Of a stretch of DNA of 64,000 nucleotides, positions 17,301 to 25,330 are shown piece after piece. The stretch comes from Terriglobales bacterium. Lineage in GTDB: Bacteria > Acidobacteriota > Terriglobia > Terriglobales > Acidobacteriaceae. The stretch spans positions 1 to 64,000 of the forward strand of contig DASPRM010000025.1 in assembly GCA_035624455.1 (NCBI GenBank). Reading direction: 5' to 3'. Position 1 is the first letter of the stretch. The number at the start of each line of letters is the position of its first letter. The translations under genes and the position numbers were made by a program. The notes below the pieces were generated by a model. The model ran no database searches and had not been told where the DNA came from. It worked only from the letters and a program-made list of their open reading frames with translations.

Positions 17301-17618
17301 CTAAGAATCAAAGAGTGCGTTCTTGTTAATCAGTTTGCACAGCTCTTCTTTTCCTCCTGCGATGGAGGGCACGATGGCAAGCGTGTCGCCGGACTTCACG
17401 GGTGTGCCTTCCTTCTGCAGGTAACGAATATCCTCATCATTGAGGTATACATTCACGAAGGCGCGAAGCTTGCCATCGTCGGTGTACAGATGCTTGCGCA
17501 AATCCGGATAAGTCGAGGTGAGATTCTTCAGCGCCTCGCTGACGGTCGCGCCGGAAACCTCGACTGCATCTTTCTTGTCGGCATACTGCCGCAGGGGAGT
17601 GGGAATCAGCACTTTCAT
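17301..17618 (-). CDS. cysO: CysO-like sulphur carrier with a tail after Gly-Gly
   Basis: A 105-residue beta-grasp carrier of the MoaD/ThiS/CysO family. The usual chain ends in Gly-Gly, which here is G88-G89 in PSIAGG, but 16 more residues follow (KEELCKLINKNALFDS). A carrier can only be thiocarboxylated when glycine is the last residue, so the tail must be removed. The JAMM protease gene 200 bases upstream is the obvious candidate. The position between cysM/mec and moeZ points to cysteine synthesis rather than molybdopterin. The tail contains one cysteine. I checked the reading frame at the 3' end and see no sign of a sequencing frameshift. Confidence 0.88.
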   Translation of the reverse strand: MKVLIPTPLRQYADKKDAVEVSGATVSEALKNLTSTYPDLRKHLYTDDGKLRAFVNVYLNDEDIRYLQKEGTPVKSGDTLAIVPSIAGGKEELCKLINKNALFDS

Positions 17619-17817
17619 TCTTGTCTCCGTTTACTTCAATGATGAGGGCTGCACCGAGTTCGATTCAAGCCCATCCGTTGACCGGAGGCGCCTCCTCTGG
17701 GCTCAGGCGTATGCGCGAGGACTCAGGGGCTAAAGCCCGCACTTTTCCTGGCGTAGCCGGCACGGCTGAAGCGGTGCTCTATCACAGCCAATTTTTGTTG
17801 CCTGTCAGAGTCGTCAT

Positions 17818-18303
17818 TTATCCGATGGCGCGATTCTCTACCGGCTGTCCGGCTTCCGCCGGCAGCAGACGTATGGCCTCATCCATGAACTGCTTGTCTT
17901 CCTCACTTGTGCCTGTTAAGGCAAAGGAATTGGTAATCGCCGCTTTGCCGTTTTGCACGCTGGTAATTACGTATGAGCAGCCGATCCAATGAGCCTCGGC
18001 GAAATCTGTCCTGGACCACTGGGCCGGGTGGTCGGGATGCGAGTGGTAGAAGCCTACGATGTCGTATCCATGTTCACGGCCCTGGCGTTGGATGCGCACC
18101 AACTCGCGGGGGTCAATGTTATAGCGATTGTGGGGGGAGTCATCGCGGGTGTTGCCACAGCGGACGGTCGCTTTGACGCGGCGGATTTCACCTTCCACGG
18201 TCCCCAGCATCACGCCGCAGCACTCATGCGGATAGGTCTGCTCGCCATGACGGCGAATCTCTTGGTAATCCGTTAGTCTTATTTCCAGCATGGTGTCGCG
18301 CAC
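17818..18303 (-). CDS. mec: JAMM/MPN+ metalloprotease (Mec-like)
   Basis: About 161 residues with a complete JAMM motif: E27, H87-S88-H89-P90 and S97-x2-D100, which bind the catalytic zinc. Mec releases cysteine from the CysO-cysteine adduct in M. tuberculosis, and related JAMM enzymes (QbsD, HcyD) trim residues that follow Gly-Gly on sulphur carriers. Both jobs are needed here because the CysO homologue carries a tail. The first codon is GTG at 18303, directly after the cysM stop; an ATG four codons later fits the family start better. Coupling with cysM is very tight. It is cytoplasmic. Confidence 0.92.
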   Translation of the reverse strand: MRDTMLEIRLTDYQEIRRHGEQTYPHECCGVMLGTVEGEIRRVKATVRCGNTRDDSPHNRYNIDPRELVRIQRQGREHGYDIVGFYHSHPDHPAQWSRTDFAEAHWIGCSYVITSVQNGKAAITNSFALTGTSEEDKQFMDEAIRLLPAEAGQPVENRAIG

Positions 18304-19323
18304 TTAATGCCCCGCGGTCTCGCCTTCCGGTTTCTCCTCGACTTCGTCCCAGAAGCGCTGACTGAGATACTTGTCGGCACTGTCGGCGAGGACGGTGAGG
18401 ATGGTCCCCTGCTGCCTGTGCAGCACCAGTCTTCTCGCCAATTTCAGGGCTCCCACCACCGCCGCAGCCGAGGAGACTCCCACCAGCAATCCTTCTTCTC
18501 GCGCCAAGCGCTTGGCCATGCGGTAGGCATCTTCCGTGGAAACGCCCCAATCCTCGTCGGCGATCGCGGGATCATAAATCCTGGGGACAATCGCCGTAGG
18601 CATGTGCTTGGCGCCCTCAATTCCGTGAAAAGGCGAATCAGGCTGGAGGGAGATGCACTGGATATTGGGATTCAATTCCTTGAGACGGCGGCTGCTGCCG
18701 ACAAAAGTACCACTGGTCCCGAGCACCGCTAAGAAGTGAGTGATGTGACCTTCTGTCTGCCGCCAGATTTCTTCCGCTGTACCCTGGTAGTGAGCGCGCC
18801 AATTGGCAGGATTGGAATACTGGTCCGCATAAAAATATTTTTCAGGATCGGCGGCATACATCTCGCGCACCTTGCGGATTGCGCCATCCGAGCCTTCTCC
18901 AGCCTCGGTATAAATGATGTTTACTCCATAGGTGGTGAGAATGCGTTTTCGCTCGGAGGAAACGCTGGAGGGCATGCACAAAGTCACCGGGATACCCAGG
19001 GCGGCGCAGATCATGGCATAGGCAATTCCGGTGTTGCCACTGGTGGAGTCCAGAAGAGTTTTGTCAGGGGTGAGATGTCCAGCTTCGAGGGCAGTGCGAA
19101 TGATATTGGCGGCAGCCCGGTCCTTGACCGAACCTCCAGGATTGAACCACTCCGCTTTGCCCAGCAACTGAATGCCGGGCAGGTCGGCGGCAATACGGTC
19201 CAGGCGCAGCAATGGCGTATTTCCGATGCGGTCGAGAATGGACTCGCCGAATCTGCGCGGAAAGACAGCGATTTCCGAGTTGTTGCGAACAACCCGCATT
19301 ACGTACTCAGGTCCAGTTGCCAC
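18304..19323 (-). CDS. cysM: Cysteine synthase, CysM type
   Basis: A 339-residue PLP enzyme of the cysteine synthase family. The PLP lysine is K67 in NPGGSVKDRA. The substrate loop TSGNTG and the phosphate loop GTSGTFVG are present. Next to cysO and mec it probably uses O-phosphoserine and the CysO thiocarboxylate, as CysM does in M. tuberculosis, instead of acetylserine and free sulphide. This route resists oxidants. GTG at 19323 and ATG at 19299 are both possible starts, and neither has a strong ribosome site. It is the first gene of the cysM-mec-cysO-moeZ set. Substrate choice is inferred from the neighbours. Confidence 0.92.
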   Translation of the reverse strand: MATGPEYVMRVVRNNSEIAVFPRRFGESILDRIGNTPLLRLDRIAADLPGIQLLGKAEWFNPGGSVKDRAAANIIRTALEAGHLTPDKTLLDSTSGNTGIAYAMICAALGIPVTLCMPSSVSSERKRILTTYGVNIIYTEAGEGSDGAIRKVREMYAADPEKYFYADQYSNPANWRAHYQGTAEEIWRQTEGHITHFLAVLGTSGTFVGSSRRLKELNPNIQCISLQPDSPFHGIEGAKHMPTAIVPRIYDPAIADEDWGVSTEDAYRMAKRLAREEGLLVGVSSAAAVVGALKLARRLVLHRQQGTILTVLADSADKYLSQRFWDEVEEKPEGETAGH

Positions 19324-19626
19324 CTGGGATTTCCACGTGAGGAGGGTGTGGCTACATTAGCAGAAGCATTCCGGCCAGGCAACGACCGGTGCCATCGTGC
19401 TTGGAAAGCAGGTCCTGGAAGGTGCAAACCTGGTTCGCCCCGGCGTGATCCAGGCGCGTAAGTTATTGATGAGCCGAACGCAGGCGAGGAAGCATCCAAT
19501 GCCAGGCCGCAGCAATCGGAAGGCTTAGGAACTGTGGAGAGTTGCTGGCGGCATGCGCGGGCATGGTATGGTAACCGCCATGATAAGGTGAAAGGCAAAA
19601 TCAGGCACAAAGGGATAAGCGGGGAA

Positions 19627-20091
19627 ATGGCGAAAGCGAAACAGAATCGTCGTACTTATGAAGAAGCTGTGAATTGGTTCCGCGATCATGGATTCGAGAT
19701 CCTGGAGGCTCCGGGAACGCAGAACCGGGTGTTTCTGAAGAAGAATAATGTTTCGGCGGCGATTGAAAAGGCTCCGGACGATGGGGTGAAGGTCTTCGCC
19801 CATCCCGGATACCTGATCGGGGGAGAGATATCGAAGCTGGTGAACAAGGGATATCAGCAGGTCCTGAAGACGACCAAGACTGAGATAGCGGCGACGGAAG
19901 ATCATTTGAGGGCGCTGCATGAGTTCTCAGAGGAACTGAAGGAAGCGATCGGTGGAATCGACCTGTACAACGAATCGTTGGGAACGGTAAGCGACAGCTA
20001 TCACTATGACCGGCTGGATGGCCGTGAGGGCAAAGCCAAGAAGCGCCCCTGGGAAGTGCCCGCCGGGGTCGAAGCCAAGAAGATGGCATAA
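19627..20091 (+). CDS. Conserved-looking hypothetical protein, 154 residues
   Basis: A soluble protein without signal peptide or membrane segment. It begins MAKAKQNRRTYEEAVNWFRD and contains a middle block GVKVFAHPGYLIGGEISKLVNKG that looks like a folded alpha/beta unit. A helical stretch DHLRALHEFSEELKEA and a lysine-rich end follow. The layout could suit a small nucleic-acid-binding or adaptor protein, but I recognise no family. The ATG has GGGGA immediately before it; the longer frame back to 19534 has no site and odd composition. A strong terminator follows, so it is monocistronic. The 300 bases before it (19324-19626) hold its promoter and nothing else I can name. Confidence 0.75.
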   Translation: MAKAKQNRRTYEEAVNWFRDHGFEILEAPGTQNRVFLKKNNVSAAIEKAPDDGVKVFAHPGYLIGGEISKLVNKGYQQVLKTTKTEIAATEDHLRALHEFSEELKEAIGGIDLYNESLGTVSDSYHYDRLDGREGKAKKRPWEVPAGVEAKKMA

Positions 20092-20110
20092 GCGGCGAGG
20101 AGAATCAGGA

Positions 20111-20139
20111 AAAGGGCACAACTAGGTTGTGCCCTTTTT
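20111..20139 (+). terminator. Strong intrinsic terminator
   Basis: Stem AAAGGGCACAAC/GTTGTGCCCTTT with a three-base loop, ending in TTTTTG, 20 bases after the stop at 20091. The opposite gene at 20157 ends close by, so it may serve both directions. Confidence 0.9.
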
Positions 20140-20156
20140 GTTTGAGCCGCTGGCTT

Positions 20157-20714
20157 TCAGGCCGCCATGCGGGTGACAGCCCCGCGAACCGCCGTGGAAA
20201 CCATCAAGCGGGTTACACCGCTGACGATCAAGCTAATCCCCACCAGCGTACCGATTACCCAAGCGGAGGTGGAGGGCCAGTGGGCCCAGATCAGGCAAGC
20301 CAGAATGATGGTCACGATGCCGTCGAAGAGCATCCAGCCTGAGCCAGCCACGCCGCGCAGGTTGAAATATCCCACCACTTCGAAGATGCCCTCGACAAAG
20401 AAGATTGCGGCCAGCACCAGCGTCAGCGACAGGATCCCGATGAGCGGATGCGTGAGCAGATACGCGCCGCCCACGATGTATAGCAGGCCCACCAGCAGCT
20501 TCCAGATGAACGCGCCGGCTCCCTTGGAGTGGAAGGCGTAGATCAGATGGGCGACGCCTCCGACGATGATCAGCCATGCAAGAATGATATTCACGGCGAT
20601 TGCAGACTCGAGCGGCAGGGCGATCGAAAGAATGCCCGCGATAATCAGCAGAACAGACCACGCAATCGACCAACCCGTTGCTCGTTTAACGAGACCTACC
20701 GGGCTCGAACTCAT
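20157..20714 (-). CDS. HdeD/DUF308 family membrane protein
   Basis: 185 residues with six regularly spaced membrane helices and the HdeD pattern: paired helices with a glycine-rich second member, for example in VGGVAHLIYAF and VGGAYLLTHP. HdeD in Escherichia coli is linked to acid resistance at high cell density; most homologues are uncharacterised. The start MSSSPVGLVKRATGW leaves a short cytoplasmic end before the first helix. It is convergent with the 154-residue gene across the shared terminator. No operon partner. The acid-resistance role is family knowledge only. Confidence 0.9.
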   Translation of the reverse strand: MSSSPVGLVKRATGWSIAWSVLLIIAGILSIALPLESAIAVNIILAWLIIVGGVAHLIYAFHSKGAGAFIWKLLVGLLYIVGGAYLLTHPLIGILSLTLVLAAIFFVEGIFEVVGYFNLRGVAGSGWMLFDGIVTIILACLIWAHWPSTSAWVIGTLVGISLIVSGVTRLMVSTAVRGAVTRMAA

Positions 20715-20914
20715 AGTGTCCTCCGTGAGAGATTTCGGACTGAAGAGGCCTTCAGGCTCGCGCGACTGGAAACAGCGAGCCTGGTAATAACGATTCGCGA
20801 AACGAGAGGTAAGTGGGGATTGCCTTGCCGGCTCCCCGCAATGCGACGGGAATATTCTAACGCTTCCCGCAGATTCTGGACAGAATCGGTGTCCGTGGGT
20901 GCAAACGCAAAGCG

Positions 20915-22336
20915 CTACTTGGCGGTTGCAAGATCGACCACCACATCGTAAAGCATACGGGGGCCGCGCTTGACCTCGTCCACCCGAATGCGTTCGTCGT
21001 CGCCATGTTCGGTAGCGGCTTCTTCCGGCGTGGCTGCGAATGGGCTGAACCCATAGCTCACCATCTCGAGCTCACGAAAGCGCTGATTTTCGGTGTAGCC
21101 GCTGTTGAGGCGCGGAATTACCGGTGCGCCCGAAAAGTAGCGCTGTGAAACGCGAGTGATGGAGTCAAAGAGGGCGGTATCAGTCGGAGAAGAATTGGCG
21201 GCGACGAATGGCTTGAATGGCTCAACGGTCACTGCGGGATCGGCAATCACTCGCCGAATCTGCGTGAGGAACTGCTTGGGGTCCTCACCGGGCAGCAGTC
21301 GCACATCGAGGTTGGCCCAGGCTTCGGTGGGAATAACGTTGGTCTGGCGTGAGCCGCCGAGCATCGTCAAAGTGATGGTGTTGCGGAACATGAAATTCAG
21401 CGAGTTGTCCTGCTCGACCATGCGGCGGAAGTTGCGATCGTGCAGCGCCTGGTCAAGGTCGCGGAAGTATGCGGCGCGGTCCGGCGACTGAAAAGGAGCC
21501 GACTCACGAAGGGATTCGGCCACTACCGGCAATACTTTGTAGTCGGGACGATAGTCGAGCAGACGATTGAGAGCGCGAACGAGACGGTTGGGAGCGGAAT
21601 CGTTGATGGGGCGCGAAGCATGACCGGCGCGACCGGTCGCAGTGACACGGAGCCACAGCGGTGACTTCTCGGCAACATCGATGCCCACGTATTGGACCCT
21701 GCCGCGCTCGCGGGGATTCTCGCCGCCTTCGGTGATCAGGAATTCAGCGTTCTCGAGCAGTTCAGGGTGATGCGCAATCATCCAGTCGGTTCCGCTGTCA
21801 TCAACTTCTTCGTCAGCAGTGGCGAGGAAGATGATGTCCCGGGGCAACGGGATGTGCTCGCGCTTGAGCATCACCATTACTATGAGCTGAGCCAGGCCTT
21901 CGGATTTCATGTCCTGCGCGCCGCGTCCGTAGAGGACGCCGTTAATGATTTCGCCGCTGAACGGCGGCACCTTCCAATGGCCTGGCTCAGCCGTGACCAC
22001 ATCGATGTGGTTCAGCATGATGAGAGGGCGCTGGGCTGGCTTGAGTGTTGCAGGAATCCTTGCCCAAATATTGCCGCGATTGGGCTGGTATTCGAAGACC
22101 TGGTTCTCGATGCCCTCGGCGTCGAAGATGGCGTGGAAGAATTTCGCTGCCTCAAGTTCGTTTCCGGGAGGATTGGAGGTGTCGATGCGCAGATATTGCT
22201 GCAGCCAACGAACCGCCAACTCCTCGTATTCTGTCTGGTGATCTGGTGAAAGATGGGAAGAAGCAAGCTCCTGACTTTGGCAGAGACAGCAGCAAGCTGA
22301 AAGCAAACCAAGAGTGAGGAGAAGGAATTGGCGCAA
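20915..22336 (-). CDS. Secreted M20 family metallopeptidase
   Basis: 473 residues. A signal peptide (about 1-20, cysteine-rich end) is followed by the M20 di-zinc fold. Metal-binding and catalytic segments are visible: MLNHIDVVTAE, YGRGAQDMKSE, ATADEEVDDSG and ITEGGEN, with the dimerisation-domain segment TGRAGHASRP. The order and spacing match carboxypeptidase-S/aminoacylase-like M20 enzymes, which release amino acids from peptides or acylated amino acids. The export signal means it works in the periplasm. A late EHGDDERI block supplies the last zinc ligand (H). Start at 22336 with the signal sequence immediately after. It stands alone. Confidence 0.93.
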   Translation of the reverse strand: MRQFLLLTLGLLSACCCLCQSQELASSHLSPDHQTEYEELAVRWLQQYLRIDTSNPPGNELEAAKFFHAIFDAEGIENQVFEYQPNRGNIWARIPATLKPAQRPLIMLNHIDVVTAEPGHWKVPPFSGEIINGVLYGRGAQDMKSEGLAQLIVMVMLKREHIPLPRDIIFLATADEEVDDSGTDWMIAHHPELLENAEFLITEGGENPRERGRVQYVGIDVAEKSPLWLRVTATGRAGHASRPINDSAPNRLVRALNRLLDYRPDYKVLPVVAESLRESAPFQSPDRAAYFRDLDQALHDRNFRRMVEQDNSLNFMFRNTITLTMLGGSRQTNVIPTEAWANLDVRLLPGEDPKQFLTQIRRVIADPAVTVEPFKPFVAANSSPTDTALFDSITRVSQRYFSGAPVIPRLNSGYTENQRFRELEMVSYGFSPFAATPEEAATEHGDDERIRVDEVKRGPRMLYDVVVDLATAK

Positions 22337-22583
22337 ACCGGGCCTCCGGCGAATTCGAGATTAGAACAGCGGACGCAGGGTGAGGGTTAATCAGGAAGGC
22401 TCAGCACGCAAGTATCCATACGCAGGCTTACAGATTCCATGCGACTATAGAAATTACCTGCCGGCAGGCGTTTCCTACGCAGGAGCCGCCGGGGAATGCG
22501 TCTGACCTCGTTGAAAAGACGTGGGTTAGGAGCGATTTGGGGCGTCCAAGTTTGGCACTTCACTTGATATAAGGAGAAGCGGA

Positions 22584-22600
22584 GCGCAACCGGGTTGCGC
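22584..22600. repeat. Short palindrome upstream of the OmpA-like gene
   Basis: GCGCAACC and GGTTGCGC around one base, 86 bases before the OmpA-like start. It could be a regulator site or a leader hairpin. Nothing else is apparent in 22337-22686. Confidence 0.35.
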
Positions 22601-22686
22601 CTCGATGGACGCAGGAGCCATTGAGAGAACAGAGGCAGGGCCCTCTCAGGAACTGCCGACGCTCCCAGAAATTTGGAGGAAATGCA

Positions 22687-23700
22687 ATGAAGATTCGTAG
22701 TTTATTGGCGCTATCGCTGGCCACCGCGCTGATGGCGCCTGCACTCGTAGCGCAGCAGGATACGACGGCGACCAAGCCATCGGCTTCGACGCCGGCAACC
22801 TCGGCTCCCGCAGGGGAGTCCACTTCGAAGGCGGCAGATCAGTCCACCGATCAGACCTCGGGCATTAGCGAACAGCAGGCTAAGAGCGATCAGAACATGA
22901 GCGCCCACCAGCCCTTGCAACCGGATACGCGCGAAGGTTTCTGGGGACACCTCAATCCCTTCGCCCGCAAAAAGTATGTGCAGCGGCAGATGGCCCCGGT
23001 TCGTGACCGGGTGAACGAACTCGATGAGCTGACGGCGGCCAACTCAAAGTCAATTAAGGATGTGGACGCGCGGGCGACACAGGGAATCCAGATGGCGTCA
23101 GCCAAGGCCAATGAGGCTGATCAGCACGCTATCGATGCCGGCAATCGCGCTAACCAGGCCAATCAGACCGCGCAACAGGCCAGCACCCGTCTGCAGACGG
23201 TGGAACAGGTTGTAACCAATCTCGACCAGTACAAGTCGATCAATGACACGGAAATCCGTTTCCGTTCCGGGCAGACGGCTCTCAGCTCAAAGGCCAAGGA
23301 AGCTCTCGATCAGATTGCGGAAACCTTGAAGGAGCAGAAGGGCTATATCGTGGAGGTGCAAGGCTTCGCTCCTGGTACCGGTCCGTCCGCAGTCAACGCG
23401 TCGCAGAGAATGGCTGAATCGGTGGTCCGTTATCTGGTGGTCAATCACGAGATTCCGGTCTACCGCATTTACACGCTGGGCATGGGCAATGCGAAACGGA
23501 CTCCGGCCGCGGCATCGACCGAAGGCCAGAGCGCGCAAGCGCAGACTTCAGCGAAGCCGTACCGTGGACCTCGCGTTGAAGTCAGCGTGCTCAAGAACGC
23601 CAGCCTGGATCAGTTGAACGCGGGTGGTTCGGCTCCCAGTACTACGAGCCAGGCGAACCCGACGTCCGACAAGGCTGTAGTCTCGATGAACCAGAAGTAG
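22687..23700 (+). CDS. OmpA-family outer-membrane/periplasmic protein
   Basis: 337 residues. Signal peptide 1-21 (cleavage near LVAQQ), a Thr/Ala/Ser-rich low-complexity region to about 65, then a helical stretch (about 85-180) with repeated Ala/Asn/Gln heptads that should form a coiled coil. The C-terminal OmpA-like domain (about 190-310) carries FRSGQTALSSKAKEAL and VEVQGFA, which normally bind peptidoglycan. The membrane-barrel part of OmpA is missing, so it resembles a peptidoglycan-anchored rod. GGAGG seven bases before the ATG fixes the start; the frame upstream to 22621 is untranslated. A hairpin follows 78 bases after the stop. Confidence 0.88.
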   Translation: MKIRSLLALSLATALMAPALVAQQDTTATKPSASTPATSAPAGESTSKAADQSTDQTSGISEQQAKSDQNMSAHQPLQPDTREGFWGHLNPFARKKYVQRQMAPVRDRVNELDELTAANSKSIKDVDARATQGIQMASAKANEADQHAIDAGNRANQANQTAQQASTRLQTVEQVVTNLDQYKSINDTEIRFRSGQTALSSKAKEALDQIAETLKEQKGYIVEVQGFAPGTGPSAVNASQRMAESVVRYLVVNHEIPVYRIYTLGMGNAKRTPAAASTEGQSAQAQTSAKPYRGPRVEVSVLKNASLDQLNAGGSAPSTTSQANPTSDKAVVSMNQK

Positions 23701-23777
23701 GCTCACCATGCCAGTCCTCCCCCATTCATAAATGCGGGTGAGGCTACGGAGGTTCATCAGGGGATACAATCCCCCCG

Positions 23778-23815
23778 GCAGGGCCCGTCACGAGAGTGGC
23801 GGGCCCTGCGCTTTG
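23778..23815 (+). terminator. Long GC-rich hairpin after the OmpA-like gene
   Basis: GCAGGGCCCG and CGGGCCCTGC pair perfectly, with TCAC/GTGG continuing the stem to a GAGA loop. Only three T follow, so termination may be partial. Confidence 0.7.
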
Positions 23816-23818
23816 AAG

Positions 23819-23990
23819 AAGCAATCAGCAGTCAATAATCAGCAATCAGGCAAACCAGAGGGTTTGAGATAGCAATCAGCGGGGTAAAAGTCCGTTTCCC
23901 CAAGGGGCTAAAGCCCAGGATTTATGCGGCTCTGGAGGGCGCGGCGAAGCCAAACCGATTTATGAGATAGCTTCTGAATGCTGATTGCTT
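23819..23990. repeat. Cluster of dispersed intergenic repeats
   Basis: Units of AGCAATCAGCAGTCAATAATC type at 23821-23880, and a segment ATAGCTTCTGAATGCTGATTG (23968-23988) that recurs at about 15178-15200. No gene lies here. Confidence 0.6.
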
Positions 23991-24020
23991 CTGGTGTTAG
24001 CATCGTCCAAGGAAAATATT

Positions 24021-24599
24021 ATGCGGACGATCTACTACTCGACGTATGCCTCTCCCATCGGCCTGCTGTTGCTGGGAGTGTCGGATCGCGGGCTGGCGTA
24101 TTTGGAGTTTGCCCGGCGAGGGAACACAGCGAAGAAACGTCCAGGCTGGGTGGAGTCTGAGGAGAAGACGGCGCCTTACCGCGAACAACTGGATGGCTAC
24201 TTCCGTGGCGAGTTGAAAGAGTTTGATATACCGCTCGACCTGGAGGGCACCGAGTTTCAGAAGCGCTGCTGGAACGCGTTGCTGAGGATTCCTTATGGCA
24301 AGACGCGCTCTTATGCCGAGATAGCGCGCGCGGTTGGCAGTCCGCGAGGCTTCCGCGCGGTGGGTATGGCAAATCACGATAACCCGGTTGCCATTGTGGT
24401 GCCCTGCCATCGCGTGATCACCTCGGACGGCAAGTTGGGCGGATATGGCGGCGGCCTGGATGTCAAGGAGAAGCTGCTGAAACTTGAAGGCGCTTGGAAT
24501 GGCCAGGCGGAGCTTTTTGGCAGCACTCATCGGCATCGCAGTCCGAAGACGAAGTCCTCAGCCAGAGAGGCCGCTCACCAGTCCCGCCTGTCATCCTGA
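24021..24599 (+). CDS. ogt: Methylated-DNA-[protein]-cysteine S-methyltransferase
   Basis: 192 residues. The N-terminal ribonuclease-H-like part leads into the transferase domain (about 77-160) with the acceptor C129 in IVVPCHRVI, the DNA-binding GFRAVGMANHDNPVAI block and the ending GYGGGLDVKEKLLKLEG. The protein removes methyl groups from O6-methylguanine by transferring them to itself. After LFG the normal family end, about 25 basic residues follow that come from a dispersed repeat (24589-24648). The ATG at 24021 is preceded by AAGGA. The tag gene lies 138 bases downstream, so both alkylation repair functions are together. Confidence 0.94.
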   Translation: MRTIYYSTYASPIGLLLLGVSDRGLAYLEFARRGNTAKKRPGWVESEEKTAPYREQLDGYFRGELKEFDIPLDLEGTEFQKRCWNALLRIPYGKTRSYAEIARAVGSPRGFRAVGMANHDNPVAIVVPCHRVITSDGKLGGYGGGLDVKEKLLKLEGAWNGQAELFGSTHRHRSPKTKSSAREAAHQSRLSS

Positions 24600-24648
24600 G
24601 CGAGGACGCGGCATATCGATCCGCGTCCGAGTCGAAGGATCTGGTGTT
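24589..24648. repeat. Dispersed intergenic repeat at the end of ogt
   Basis: Starts TGTCATCCTGAGCGAGGACG and ends GTCGAAGGATCTGG. A relative lies at 51911-51975. It overlaps the last codons of ogt. Confidence 0.65.
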
Positions 24649-24737
24649 TAGGTTCTGCCCGCCAAAGAACGCAGGATTTTTCAACTCTGGATTGGTTACG
24701 CTATCCTCACTCAACAGGGCAGGCTTCAGACGGAGAA

Positions 24738-25310
24738 ATGCAGGCTAACAACAACTTAGTGCGCTGCAGCTGGGCTAAGAACGATCTGGCGATCCAGTAT
24801 CACGACGAGGAATGGGGTGTGCCCCAGCACGACGACCGCATCCTGTACGAGTTCCTGGTGCTGGAAGGGGCGCAGGCCGGCCTGAGTTGGGATACGATCC
24901 TGCGCAAGCGTGAGGCCTACCGCGAGGCGTTCGAGGGATTCGATCCCGAGCAGGTCGCAAGGTACCTGAAGCCGCAAGTCGAACGGCTGCTGAAGAATCC
25001 GGGAATCGTGCGCAACCGCATGAAGATTGAATCGGCGGTGCAGAACGCAAAGGCGCTGCTGCAGGTGAAGGGCGAATTTGGCAGCTTCGACAAGTACATC
25101 TGGAAATTTGTCGGCGGGGAGCCGCTGCGGAACTCATTTCGCAAGTTGAGCGACGTTCCTGCTAAAACATCCCAGTCAGACGCGATGAGCAAGCACCTAC
25201 GCAAGCGAGGTTTCAATTTCGTGGGCTCGACGATCTGCTATGCATTCATGCAGGCGGTCGGGATGGTGAACGATCACGTGGTGGGATGCTTCCGGAGAGA
25301 GCAGGTATAG
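24738..25310 (+). CDS. tag: DNA-3-methyladenine glycosylase I
   Basis: 190 residues with the complete Tag pattern: RCSWAKND and QYHDEEWGVP at the start (zinc ligands C10 and H22), the catalytic E43 in VLEGAQAGLSWDTIL, and the C-terminal VNDHVVGCF with the remaining His and Cys zinc ligands. The enzyme excises 3-methyladenine from alkylated DNA. It follows ogt on the same strand. The 138-base gap contains part of a repeat and could hold its own promoter. Length is normal. Identification is firm. Confidence 0.95.
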   Translation: MQANNNLVRCSWAKNDLAIQYHDEEWGVPQHDDRILYEFLVLEGAQAGLSWDTILRKREAYREAFEGFDPEQVARYLKPQVERLLKNPGIVRNRMKIESAVQNAKALLQVKGEFGSFDKYIWKFVGGEPLRNSFRKLSDVPAKTSQSDAMSKHLRKRGFNFVGSTICYAFMQAVGMVNDHVVGCFRREQV

Positions 25311-25330
25311 GGCCCGAACCTAACTCGGAG

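Noticed and set aside
16089-17618. Molybdopterin carrier and activator (MoaD/MoeB)
   Set aside because: No other mo-cofactor gene is near, while cysM and mec are; CysO-MoeZ is the better reading.
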